A stretch of 34,942 nucleotides of DNA from JBBSZK01 sp964428325 (GTDB taxonomy: Archaea; Nanobdellota; Nanobdellia; Pacearchaeales; GW2011-AR1): NCBI GenBank assembly GCA_964428325.1, contig CAYRXU010000007.1:1-34942 (forward strand). Direction: 5' to 3'. Shown piece after piece: positions 1 through 7,692 of the stretch (its first letter is position 1; each line of letters begins with the position of its first letter). Under the pieces are notes generated by a model. The model was not told the origin of the DNA. It ran no database searches and saw only the letters and a program-made list of their open reading frames with translations. The position numbers and the translations under genes were made by a program.

Positions 1-3
1 ATC

Positions 4-11
4 TTTAAAAA
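4..11 (+). promoter_or_regulatory. TATA box of the uS10 gene
   Basis: The sequence TTTAAAAA begins 29 nt before the ATG at 33. In archaea transcription starts about 25-29 nt after the start of the TATA box, so the mRNA should be leaderless or nearly so. The eS6 gene has almost the same promoter at the same distance. Confidence 0.7.
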
Positions 12-32
12 GCACTTTTCTCTCATCACAAA

Positions 33-341
33 ATGGGAAACGTACGTATAAAGTTGAGCAGTGTTGACATAGCCGCGCTAAACGCTATTATTGACATGAT
101 TAGAGACATTTCTGTACGCACTGGCGTTATCATGCGAGGACCTATCCCATTGCCAACCAAGATTATGAAAGTCACAACACGAAAATCCCCATGTGGAAAC
201 GGCACAGCCACTTTTGACCGCTTCGAAATGCGAGTACACAAGCGAGTTATTGACCTTCCAGCAGAAGACCGCGTTCTACACCCTATTATGATGCTCAAGA
301 TTCCACGCTCAGTTCAGATTAAGATTGAGATGAAAGAATAA
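33..341 (+). CDS. rps10: Small ribosomal subunit protein uS10 (S10)
   Basis: This 102-aa protein is a full-length archaeal uS10, part of the head of the 30S subunit. It begins with a beta strand (VRIKLSS) and a helix. The family core GPIPLPTK is followed by the TRKSPCGNGTATFDRFEMR and HKRVIDL segments typical of archaeal and eukaryal S10/S20. The length is normal for the family. The ATG is supported by a TATA box 29 nt upstream, which predicts a leaderless mRNA. In many archaea uS10 follows the gene for EF-1 alpha; that gene would lie upstream of the window and cannot be seen. Nothing is odd about the sequence. Confidence 0.95.
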   Translation: MGNVRIKLSSVDIAALNAIIDMIRDISVRTGVIMRGPIPLPTKIMKVTTRKSPCGNGTATFDRFEMRVHKRVIDLPAEDRVLHPIMMLKIPRSVQIKIEMKE

Positions 342-391
342 TTCTATTCTTTTGACATAATCCTTTTATAACATCCCTTGATGACAATTCT

Positions 392-1384
392 ATGTCAAAC
401 GGTGGTGAAGAAGGACAATCAGTTCTTTGTACTGCAATAATTATACAAGACGGCAAAATTGCCATTAAAGAAACAGAAAGAGGTCTCGCTCTCCCAGGAG
501 GACATGTCGATTGGTCATATGGTTCTAATAATGCCCTACCTGTACGCGTCTATAACGAACATGGTTGCGGATTCTGGCCAAAGCACATCTCAAGTATATT
601 GCATCACAGAACGTCGAGAGGAGACCCCGTCATCAATCTTACTTACGTCGGAGAAACCAAAGCACAACAAGACTCAACTGGCCTCAAGTGGCTCACGCTT
701 GAGGAATTAGCCAAAGAAACCTGCGAGCCACACGCAAGACGAGCACTAGAATCGTACCGAACAGGATCTACAAAAATCCCTCTTGATTTCGTCCGATTTA
801 CAGGAGTGCCGAGAGACATAGGAGATATTACATTCCTAGGCAATGGAGCAGAAGAAAAACACCCAGCAAGAGATTTCGTAGTTTCTGGAGGTCCTCTGAG
901 ATATATGCCTAAAGAAGCCCCTCTTCAAGCAGCAGAATACGCTTTTCAAGAATGTGCACGTGCAGTCATAAACGGACAACACGCAGACAACATCCTAAGT
1001 TTCTTTGGCGGTAAGACTCTGGGAGATGAGCTTCCTACAAGAGGAATGCTGAGAGAAAGAGGCCAGGAAGGAATAACCAGTACAAAAGTTGTGCCCGAAG
1101 GGTACATAGGATTATTCATCAATGATGTCGATGGTCAAAAACAACCAGCCAGATATTCAGCTAATTTTTCCGCGGGTTCTCTTATAGGGGACAAAGTAAA
1201 TTACATCCCATTAAGGGCAAAAGAAGAGACCAAGGGAATTGCATGGCTCACAATAGCTCAAATAGAAGCTGCAAGAAGCAGATTCAGAACGAAAGACACT
1301 TATCTTGCAACATCTTTATGGCATGAAGCAACACGCAAAGACAAAACACTCTACCCTCTTGATATAGTACAAAGAGTAGACTAA
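392..1384 (+). CDS. Tandem Nudix-fold protein with a degenerate Nudix box
   Basis: The 330-aa protein starts with a Nudix-like domain (about residues 8-125). It has the LALPGGHVDW strand and turn at 32-41 and the WLTLEEL element common after the Nudix helix. The Nudix box itself is broken. Where the family has E and then REUxEE, this protein has Tyr43 and the run V51-R52-V53-Y54-N55-E56, so only one of the metal-binding glutamates remains. Residues about 235-330 look like a second, even more diverged copy (KGIAWLTIAQIE repeats the WLTLEEL pattern). Hydrolase activity is therefore doubtful; ligand binding or regulation is as likely. A TATA box (TTTATAAC, starting at 365) lies 27 nt before the ATG. 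The gene sits beside nucleotide-metabolism genes. The fold assignment is fairly sure, the function is not. Confidence 0.6.
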   Translation: MSNGGEEGQSVLCTAIIIQDGKIAIKETERGLALPGGHVDWSYGSNNALPVRVYNEHGCGFWPKHISSILHHRTSRGDPVINLTYVGETKAQQDSTGLKWLTLEELAKETCEPHARRALESYRTGSTKIPLDFVRFTGVPRDIGDITFLGNGAEEKHPARDFVVSGGPLRYMPKEAPLQAAEYAFQECARAVINGQHADNILSFFGGKTLGDELPTRGMLRERGQEGITSTKVVPEGYIGLFINDVDGQKQPARYSANFSAGSLIGDKVNYIPLRAKEETKGIAWLTIAQIEAARSRFRTKDTYLATSLWHEATRKDKTLYPLDIVQRVD

Positions 1385-1423
1385 CACCGATTTATTTTTA
1401 TACCTTTAAGAGGATTGATAAAT

Positions 1424-1870
1424 ATGTACCATAATAACAATAATAGTTTTCTAAAAGATATGAGAAAATTTAATGGGATGTATGAACAACCTATTAATGA
1501 TAAGCCAGTTTTATTGGGCATTCCCCAACTCGAAAAGTTCAAATCAATTATTTCAGAAGAAGTAAAAGAAGTAGATGAAATAATATCTCTCTACAAGGAA
1601 AAAGAAAGTAACATGTCTCAAGAAGATAGACTGGAGATTCTAACTCACTTATCTGACTGGTTTGGAGACATCATAGTCTACGTTTCAAATGAGGCCCTAA
1701 AATATGGAATTCCTCTAGATAAAACCCTAGAAATCATTATGCAAAGTAACTTTAGCAAACTAGGCGGAGATGGAAAGCCAATAAAAGATGAGAGGGGAAA
1801 AGTACTGAAAGGACCAGATTATTGGAAACCAGAGCCAAAAATAAAGGATATGTTATCTAACATTAAGTAA
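1424..1870 (+). CDS. MazG-like nucleoside triphosphate pyrophosphohydrolase
   Basis: This 148-aa all-alpha protein resembles the phage and archaeal MazG-like NTP pyrophosphohydrolases, which cleave NTPs or dNTPs to NMP and PPi. The metal-binding pattern is visible as E45-E46..E49 (SEEVKEVDE) and D78..D82 (DWFGDIIVY). The tail has the conserved KLGGDGKPIKDERGKVLKGP stretch. I chose the ATG at 1424 rather than a TTG at 1415, because TTTTATAC lies 28 nt upstream and the ATG gives MYHNNNN. Its 3' end overlaps the convergent kinase-ThyX gene by 8 nt. Given the neighbours, a role in dUTP or dCTP clean-up for dTMP synthesis is attractive, but substrate specificity cannot be read from the sequence. 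Confidence 0.75.
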   Translation: MYHNNNNSFLKDMRKFNGMYEQPINDKPVLLGIPQLEKFKSIISEEVKEVDEIISLYKEKESNMSQEDRLEILTHLSDWFGDIIVYVSNEALKYGIPLDKTLEIIMQSNFSKLGGDGKPIKDERGKVLKGPDYWKPEPKIKDMLSNIK

Positions 1871-4151
1871 GATCGACATCAATATTCTCTATACCTTTCT
1901 TCAAGTTGCCGCCTGCAATTCTTCCCTGTTCTTTCGCACGCGTGATTCGATTATCCGGATCTGAGTAATCAACAAACTCATGCGTCATACTGGCCCAAGG
2001 ATAGGTCTTTGAAATCGCTCTTGCCATCTCCTGCACCATCGCCCTATAACTAAAATGACCTGCAGGTTGTGATCTCAATTCTGCAAGATGCTGAAACTCA
2101 CGGAGATTCATGCCCATCATGAAGCGAATACGATGGTTGAATAGTGTAGCATATTGCGAAGCAACAAGAAGACCATGTGCACGCAACTTATGATTGAGGG
2201 ATTCCATCATGCGCACAACATCTTCAACTTCCTTCTCCATGCCAAGCTCTCGAACCTCAGGAGGCATGATAAATCCCAAATCCACACTTAGCAACTGCCT
2301 CTGTTGCGTAAGGATACGATGCCTCTCAAGATCCCTATATTCGGCAAAACCACCAACAAGGTCAAATGTTAGAGGATACCCAGACTCAAGAGCCCTCCCA
2401 CTTCGATCTCTTCTTGCTGTTCGCTTGCCCATATACTCACGAAGAATCGCAAGCTTCTCATCCTTGGACATAGCTGAAACTTTATTGAGAATAGTAGCAA
2501 GTGATAGATTCGTATAAGGAAAGAGTGAACTCGCAACAGTTTCATCTAGCGGATCAGCTCGAGGCACGAGCGTCACATAAGAAGGTTGCGGTTGCGCATG
2601 GTCGAAAATTCGATTGGTCTGCAATCGCATACGAGCATCACGCGCAACATTCTCTGGACGCGCAGCATTACGCTTGATAAAAGTTGGAATAACTTTCTTC
2701 AGTTCATTTTCTAGAGCAAATCCCCGCTCACGCTCTTCAGCAAGTTCGCTGCTCTTAAGCGTGGAAATAAGGTGTGTAAAGAACCTTCCATTACCAAAGA
2801 CACCAATGTGAGTAAGTGTTGAAGAAGGCAATAGACAACGACCAACGTCAAGTGCGGCGCATCGTACGGTAAAATTATACGCTACGCGGAAAGCCTTCTC
2901 TTCACCTTCACCAGAAAGCTCATGCTTGTGCACTTTCACTTTCGTCCCAGCGCGCTCAACCTCAATAGTAAACTTATCTTCGGGGAACTGTCGCTTGAAA
3001 TAATCTATAAGTTTTCCAACAAGCAACTGATATGTCTCAAAAGCCTTATCATTAACAAGCTCATACTCATCAGCAAAAGGAGACTGCATGATTTCCTTCG
3101 GCCTGAGATAACGCCATCTTCCATCAGCATCTTTCTGATCGTATTTGACATAACGAGTTGACTGCTCAATAGGCGATCCGCCAATGCGGCGATCTTCAAT
3201 AGTCTTAGTAGCAAGTTGTGAAATATTCTCAATCCCTACATGGGTGCCCTCAAGTTCTCCGACAGACTCGTCACCATACGCATTCAGCACGCGATCCATA
3301 AGTTCAGAACCTTTCTCCTGTGAAGGGTTGCCATTCTCATCAAAGAATTCATTCACCATAGTCAATTGCACACCAGTGGCAGCCCTCGAATAGCGCGCTA
3401 GAACGCCACCGGCAAGCTCTGGAGGCAAACCATGAATCACGAATGTGTCTCCACCGACAGAACTCACATAAGCGCTCAATTTATCCTTTAATTCTTTAGG
3501 CAACTCCTCCATCGAAGTATATTTCATCTTAGGTCCCTTAGAAGGATTCTCAAAAGCTCTGCGCACCTGTGCGAACACATCTTCAGTATTGTGCGCGCCA
3601 TCAATAATTATGATGCGTTCTTGAGGCAGCGCAGAGGGCATGCGCCTAAACTGTGTTCTCACAGCTTCAAGAAAATCAATGTTCGCTTCAAACTTATGCA
3701 AACTCGCCCTGTTATCGCTGGCCATGCGTTGAGCAGCTACTGAAGCTGGGACATCCACAATAAAAGTCAAATCAGGTACAGGTAAACCTTCATGTCTAGC
3801 AATAAGTTCCTTCAAATCAAGCCCCTGTGCAGATTGATAAGCTAGTGTTGAAAGCTTATACCTATCGCACACAACATCAACACCTGCACTCAAAAGCGGC
3901 TCAATTAGTTCCCGAGCATGCACAAATCTATCTTCAATGAACAATTGTGCGAGTTTCTCCGCCTTGGACGTTGCATCGTCATCTTCTCTCAAAACGGAGC
4001 GGATATTCACGTTCTTGAAAGGCTCACGAGTCATGACAACATGAACATACTTATCAGAAGCAAAGAGATATTCAACAAACTTCTTCAACTGTGTACTCTT
4101 ACCGCACCCATCTATGCCCTCAAAAACAATGAACCTTCCTCTTTTGCTCAT
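1863..4151 (-). CDS. Thymidylate kinase fused to tandem ThyX domains
   Basis: The 762-aa protein joins two successive steps of dTTP synthesis. Residues 1-205 are a thymidylate kinase: P-loop GIDGCGKST (12-20), TREP (41-44), the DRY motif (96-98) with TLAYQ after it, and a typical FIVDVP strand (130-135). After a short linker come two ThyX-like halves, about 222-515 and 530-762. The signature RHRxxSxNExSxR is divided between them. The first half has R321-R322..S326..E329..S331..R333-Y334 but lacks RHR. The second has R610-H611-R612 but lacks the serine-rich end. The second half also has the NLREFQH segment (682-688) of ThyX helices. ThyX makes dTMP from dUMP with methylene-THF and FAD. The start has TTTATAAG 29 nt upstream, so the fused reading frame is intended. 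Met209 at the domain join could be an internal start. Confidence 0.9.
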   Translation of the reverse strand: MSKRGRFIVFEGIDGCGKSTQLKKFVEYLFASDKYVHVVMTREPFKNVNIRSVLREDDDATSKAEKLAQLFIEDRFVHARELIEPLLSAGVDVVCDRYKLSTLAYQSAQGLDLKELIARHEGLPVPDLTFIVDVPASVAAQRMASDNRASLHKFEANIDFLEAVRTQFRRMPSALPQERIIIIDGAHNTEDVFAQVRRAFENPSKGPKMKYTSMEELPKELKDKLSAYVSSVGGDTFVIHGLPPELAGGVLARYSRAATGVQLTMVNEFFDENGNPSQEKGSELMDRVLNAYGDESVGELEGTHVGIENISQLATKTIEDRRIGGSPIEQSTRYVKYDQKDADGRWRYLRPKEIMQSPFADEYELVNDKAFETYQLLVGKLIDYFKRQFPEDKFTIEVERAGTKVKVHKHELSGEGEEKAFRVAYNFTVRCAALDVGRCLLPSSTLTHIGVFGNGRFFTHLISTLKSSELAEERERGFALENELKKVIPTFIKRNAARPENVARDARMRLQTNRIFDHAQPQPSYVTLVPRADPLDETVASSLFPYTNLSLATILNKVSAMSKDEKLAILREYMGKRTARRDRSGRALESGYPLTFDLVGGFAEYRDLERHRILTQQRQLLSVDLGFIMPPEVRELGMEKEVEDVVRMMESLNHKLRAHGLLVASQYATLFNHRIRFMMGMNLREFQHLAELRSQPAGHFSYRAMVQEMARAISKTYPWASMTHEFVDYSDPDNRITRAKEQGRIAGGNLKKGIENIDVDLT

Positions 4152-4172
4152 GACCTAGACATCTATGTCCAA

Positions 4173-4180
4173 CTTATAAA
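4173..4180 (-). promoter_or_regulatory. TATA box of the kinase-ThyX fusion gene
   Basis: On the minus strand TTTATAAG begins 29 nt before the ATG at 4151. It fixes the start at the kinase end and so supports translation of one fused protein. Confidence 0.6.
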
Positions 4181-4264
4181 TCATTCGTGTAATCCAAAGC
4201 TCATATCTGAGCAGATACGTCTCATTCACCATAATCATTAAAAATAAACGTCCTATCCAGAATC

Positions 4265-5497
4265 ATGGAATTACAAGAGAGTGACCCAGAAGTCGGTTCT
4301 TTAATCAATTATGAGGCTGCTCGCCAGAAGCATGTCTTGAATATGATTCCTTCCGAAAACTACACGAGCAAAGCTGTGCGTGAAGCATGTGGCTCGATTC
4401 TCATGCACAAATACAGCGAAGGGTATCCTAACAAGCGATATTATCAGGGCAACGAATTCGTAGACCCTGTTGAAAGTATTGCTATCGAACGTGCAAAAGA
4501 TCTCTTTGGCGCAGAGCATGCCAATGTTCAGCCTTATTCAGGCAGTCCTGCGAATATTGCCATCCTCCATGCATTTCTCAAGCCAGGAGAAAGCTTCATG
4601 GGACTTGATCTTGCATCTGGCGGACATCTTACTCACGGCAGCCCAGTAAGCGCATCAGGAATGATCTACAAGGCAATACCCTATGGTCTTGACAAAGAGA
4701 CACACAAGCTTGACATGGCAACTGTTAGAGCAATTGCTCTCGAGCATAAGCCAAAGCTCATCATTTCAGGCCTTACAGCATACCCAAGAAAACTCGACTT
4801 CCGTGCATTCCAAGATATTGCAGAAGAAGTTGGCGCAATACATGTTGCAGACATCTCACACATCGCAGGACTCATAGTTGCAGGAGCACATCCATCACCA
4901 CTACCATTTACCGATGTCGTGATGACAACAACACACAAAACGCTAAGAGGTCCACGCGGAGCAATCATCTTATGCAAACAAAAGTACGCAAAACAAATCG
5001 ACAAGGCAGTTTTCCCAGGCATGCAAGGCGGCCCTCACGAGAATGTAATAGCTGCTAAAGCCATCGCGTTTAAGGAGGCAACAACACAGGATTTCAAAAA
5101 TTATGCACACCAAACCGTAAAGAACGCTCAAATGCTCGCAAAAGTCTTGATGCATGAAGGCATTTCTGTGATCACGGGGGGAACTGACAATCATCTTGTA
5201 CTTATTGATGCGAGACAGTTCGGCATTGGTAGAGGAAAGGAATTCGCAACAGCCCTTGAGGCAGCAGGCATCTGTGGAAACGCAAACAGCATTCCGTACG
5301 ACCCTTCACCCCCTCTCAAACCAAGCGGAATTCGTCTTGGCACCCCTATTCTGACAACGCGAGGTATGAAAGAAGCAGAAATGCAACAAATAGGTTATTG
5401 GATATCACAAGTGCTCAAGCATCCGGTAGATACAACACTTCATGCATCGATAAGGGCAAAAGTCCGAGAGTTGTGTGAGAAGTTCCCTGTTGATTAA
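4265..5497 (+). CDS. glyA: Serine hydroxymethyltransferase
   Basis: GlyA converts serine and tetrahydrofolate to glycine and 5,10-methylene-THF, using PLP in the cytosol. The 410-aa length is normal. The N-terminal IPSENYTSKAV and the YSEGYPNKRYYQG segments are family hallmarks. D196 and H199 (VADISH) contact PLP. K225 in TTTHKTLRGPRG is the Schiff-base lysine. The GPHENVIAAKA and IRLGTPILTTRG segments are also present. The gene is divergent from the kinase-ThyX gene with 113 bp between the starts. The product methylene-THF is the carbon donor ThyX needs, so the pair makes metabolic sense. An AT-rich ATTAAAAATA near 4237 is the probable promoter. Confidence 0.96.
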   Translation: MELQESDPEVGSLINYEAARQKHVLNMIPSENYTSKAVREACGSILMHKYSEGYPNKRYYQGNEFVDPVESIAIERAKDLFGAEHANVQPYSGSPANIAILHAFLKPGESFMGLDLASGGHLTHGSPVSASGMIYKAIPYGLDKETHKLDMATVRAIALEHKPKLIISGLTAYPRKLDFRAFQDIAEEVGAIHVADISHIAGLIVAGAHPSPLPFTDVVMTTTHKTLRGPRGAIILCKQKYAKQIDKAVFPGMQGGPHENVIAAKAIAFKEATTQDFKNYAHQTVKNAQMLAKVLMHEGISVITGGTDNHLVLIDARQFGIGRGKEFATALEAAGICGNANSIPYDPSPPLKPSGIRLGTPILTTRGMKEAEMQQIGYWISQVLKHPVDTTLHASIRAKVRELCEKFPVD

Positions 5498-5556
5498 AAA
5501 TCAACACATATATCAAACCACAATAATCGTTTAAATACAGCACACTATCTCTAACC

Positions 5557-6348
5557 ATGAATCAAAAAGAGAGACGGGGATTGTTTATTGTTGTAGACGG
5601 GATTGATGGTGTTGGCAAGGGAGTTGTAGAGCGTGCCCTTATAGAATACGAACAAAAAAGAGGCAAAGCAGTATTCGACAGCATAGCATTCAGTAGAGCG
5701 AATCGCAAGGGAATACCTGAGATAAAAGATTTCTGGAACCCTCCGGAAACTTATTTTGACACAGTTGTTACAGCAGAACCCACATATGCTGGCATCGGCC
5801 ACGTCATACGCTTCGAAATAATCTCAATCAATGAACGCCCCTACTCTGTCAAAGATCAAATTGAGGCGTACGGTCTTGATCGTCTAGTAAGCATGAAACG
5901 TGTTGTGATTCCTGCTCTCAAGAATGGTTTAACCGTTTTACAAAGTCGTTCTGTTGCTTCCACACTCACGTATCAAATGCTCAAGGCGAAAGAAGAAAAC
6001 CTAAATCCGGAAGCGGTCAAAAAGATGATCTTGGATCACGCAGGTAACAAACTCCAACTAGAATGGGCCCCAGACCTAATAATTATTCCAACTATTAGAG
6101 ATATGAAAGAACTTATGCATAGACTCAAGGTACGGGCAGAGACACAAAAAGACGACAAGGCTATTTTCGAGCATGAAGAATTCCAAGCCAAACTCAATGC
6201 CATGTATCAAAGCGAATGGTTAAGAAAACTATTTATCCAACACGGTACAACTGTACGTTATCTCGATGCAGGCATATCAATAGAAGAGACAAAGAAACAA
6301 ACAGTTGCCATCTACAAAGAATTCTTAGAAAGCTGCAGGATTAACTGA
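5557..6348 (+). CDS. Second thymidylate-kinase-like P-loop protein
   Basis: The 263-aa protein has a P-loop GIDGVGKG (15-22) and a TAEPTYAGIGHVIR segment (72-85) like the TREP..IG..IR region of thymidylate kinases. The usual DR(Y/H) nucleotide-binding motif reads QSRS (129-132), followed by ASTLTYQ as in dTMP kinases, so the aspartate is missing. The protein is longer than normal Tmk (about 210 aa), with an extended region around residues 40-70 and a charged helical stretch near 185-235. It may phosphorylate another (deoxy)nucleotide or be a regulatory relative. TTTAAATA lies 27 nt upstream of the ATG. The gene follows glyA in the dTMP cluster and its 3' end overlaps a convergent gene by 8 nt. 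Confidence 0.7.
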   Translation: MNQKERRGLFIVVDGIDGVGKGVVERALIEYEQKRGKAVFDSIAFSRANRKGIPEIKDFWNPPETYFDTVVTAEPTYAGIGHVIRFEIISINERPYSVKDQIEAYGLDRLVSMKRVVIPALKNGLTVLQSRSVASTLTYQMLKAKEENLNPEAVKKMILDHAGNKLQLEWAPDLIIIPTIRDMKELMHRLKVRAETQKDDKAIFEHEEFQAKLNAMYQSEWLRKLFIQHGTTVRYLDAGISIEETKKQTVAIYKEFLESCRIN

Positions 6349-6712
6349 CACCGATTCCGCTAGCTAGAACATCTTCTAGAGGAGCGCGGCACTCACCATC
6401 CTCGTCAACGGTCGGAGCATTCATCTGAGCCTGTCGTTCTTCCCTTAATCTTTGAAGTAGCCCGTCTACATATGCAGGAGTGATATATGTTCCCCACAAA
6501 TTGGAATCAAGATATCCGATAAATGAATCAGGAGCTCCTGCTTGGCGCAAGACATCACTTGAACATCTGGCGAGACGATAATCCTTGACAGCAAGCTTAA
6601 AAGAAGCCCCATATGCTTTCTCTAAATCATCCACACTTGGGCGAATATCCCTTGCATAACGACCACAATAGAAATCGTTTTCAACAATCGCAGAAGGGAC
6701 TACAACATCCAT
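6341..6712 (-). CDS. Hypothetical protein, 123 aa
   Basis: I do not recognise this soluble protein. It has a helical middle (about residues 25-95) with YGASFKLAVKDYRLARCSSDVLRQAGAPDSFIGYLDSN-type content, and an acidic, probably disordered tail. There is no signal peptide, membrane segment or metal-binding pattern. A TTTAAATA element on the minus strand (6737-6744) lies 32 nt before the ATG and supports the start. It converges on the second kinase-like gene and overlaps its last 8 nt, so both genes end in the same few bases. Confidence 0.6.
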   Translation of the reverse strand: MDVVVPSAIVENDFYCGRYARDIRPSVDDLEKAYGASFKLAVKDYRLARCSSDVLRQAGAPDSFIGYLDSNLWGTYITPAYVDGLLQRLREERQAQMNAPTVDEDGECRAPLEDVLASGIGVS

Positions 6713-6767
6713 TAAAATGAGGTGAGCAAATAACCATATTTAAAGATGCGTATAGTATGGAGTAAGC

Positions 6768-6777
6768 CTTATAAATC
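6768..6777 (+). promoter_or_regulatory. TATA box of tRNA-Ser(GGA)
   Basis: CTTATAAATC lies about 25-30 nt before the first base of the tRNA, the usual archaeal spacing for transcription starting at or next to the mature 5' end. Confidence 0.5.
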
Positions 6778-6798
6778 TCCCAACGTTCCATCGCTCGA

Positions 6799-6880
6799 GC
6801 CGGAGTTGGGCAGTGGTAGCCTGCTTGATTGGAAATCAAGTTTCCGCAAGGATATGCAGGTTCGATTCCTGCCTTCGGCG
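6799..6880 (+). tRNA. tRNA-Ser with anticodon GGA
   Basis: The 82-nt gene folds as a class II tRNA. The acceptor GCCGGAG pairs with CTTCGGC (one G-U). The D stem is GGGC/GCCT. The anticodon stem CTTGA/TCAAG closes the loop TTGGAAA, giving anticodon GGA (serine, UCC/UCU). The long variable arm TTTCC-GCAA-GGATA is diagnostic of serine tRNA. The T stem is GCAGG/CCTGC around TTCGATT. The discriminator is G, as expected for tRNA-Ser, and no CCA is encoded. The last 16 nt fall inside a 55-nt stretch that is repeated after the assembly gap. Confidence 0.95.
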
Positions 6881-6919
6881 TTTCTAAGACCCTCGTAGTT
6901 ATGCGTGAATTTAAATGCA
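6865..6919 (+). repeat. 55-nt overlap, left copy (contig end)
   Basis: These 55 nt, from the tRNA T loop to the edge of the gap, are identical to 7020-7074, which begin directly after the run of N. An exact repeat that touches both edges of a 100-N gap is what unmerged contig ends with a k-mer overlap look like. The true genome most likely has this sequence once. Confidence 0.85.
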
Positions 6920-7019
6920 NNNNNNNNNNNNNNNNNNNNNNNNNNNNNNNNNNNNNNNNNNNNNNNNNNNNNNNNNNNNNNNNNNNNNNNNNNNNNNNNN
7001 NNNNNNNNNNNNNNNNNNN
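6920..7019. other. Assembly gap of 100 N, probably artificial
   Basis: The gap is exactly 100 N, a standard placeholder. Because the flanking 55 nt are identical, the real gap length is probably minus 55: the two contigs overlap and no sequence is missing. Confidence 0.9.
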
Positions 7020-7074
7020 ATTCCTGCCTTCGGCGTTTCTAAGACCCTCGTAGTTATGCGTGAATTTAAATGCA
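7020..7074 (+). repeat. 55-nt overlap, right copy (contig start)
   Basis: This is the exact second copy of 6865-6919. It contains only the 3' end of tRNA-Ser(GGA), so it is not a second tRNA gene. Its end holds TTTAAATG at 7065, which begins 29 nt before the next gene and is its probable TATA box. Confidence 0.85.
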
Positions 7075-7093
7075 TAATATGCATAATACACAT

Positions 7094-7645
7094 ATGAAAA
7101 AAGCATACATTGCAATAATTCTTGTAGTGATAGCATGTATTTTTATACTCAGATATGCTATCTCAGATATGCCAGCAAAGAAAATATCGGTTCAAAGCGT
7201 AAGTTTCAACGATCAAGAGGAAGAAGGCGGATGGACAACCATTACATTCTACCCGTCAGGATATGCTAAAGTCGAAGGACGCGAGAGCGGCCGAGGATAT
7301 ACTATGCCTCTAAAAGAAGGTTGGTACAAAGTCCCAGACACAAAGAAACTTCAAGAATTGTTCGATGAAGCAGGTATTGCACTCAAGAGCTACCCTAATG
7401 GAACTCCAGAAGAGCCAGGAAAACCAAGGGCCATTCCATTAGAATCTACCTTTATAGGAGTCGCTTCAGGCAACAAGACAGTAGCTTTCTATGGTAATGA
7501 GATTGCAATAAATTTCAGCGCGGTAGACCTTCTCTCGATACAAAAGCAAAACTCTAACACGCTTCAAGAGCCAACACGTTTAACCCCAATAGCCAACCTA
7601 TCAACTAGGGAAAACTTCATAGAGAAGAAAGCAGTCATCAATTAA
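7094..7645 (+). CDS. Membrane-anchored extracytoplasmic protein of unknown function
   Basis: The start is the ATG at 7094, because TTTAAATG begins 29 nt upstream at 7065; an in-frame ATG at 7070 would lie inside the promoter. The 183-aa product begins MKKAYIAIILVVIACIFIL, a signal anchor. It then has a mostly beta-rich outer domain (about residues 28-150) with WTTITFYPSGYAKVEG and GWYKVPDTKKLQELFDEAG. I know no family for it. The end, about residues 150-183, is polar and probably disordered. It is a single-gene unit after the tRNA. Confidence 0.7.
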   Translation: MKKAYIAIILVVIACIFILRYAISDMPAKKISVQSVSFNDQEEEGGWTTITFYPSGYAKVEGRESGRGYTMPLKEGWYKVPDTKKLQELFDEAGIALKSYPNGTPEEPGKPRAIPLESTFIGVASGNKTVAFYGNEIAINFSAVDLLSIQKQNSNTLQEPTRLTPIANLSTRENFIEKKAVIN

Positions 7646-7663
7646 TATCGTATATCCGATAGA

Positions 7664-7671
7664 TTTAAATA
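7664..7671 (+). promoter_or_regulatory. TATA box of the nitroreductase gene
   Basis: TTTAAATA begins exactly 29 nt before the ATG at 7693, predicting a leaderless mRNA. Confidence 0.6.
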
Positions 7672-7692
7672 AAACAAAAATATTAACGCATT

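Noticed and set aside
6865..7074. A 55-nt direct repeat that starts inside the 3' end of tRNA-Ser(GGA), looking like attL/attR of an integrated element.
   Set aside because: Both copies touch the 100-N gap and nothing but N lies between them, so a contig overlap explains it better than integration.
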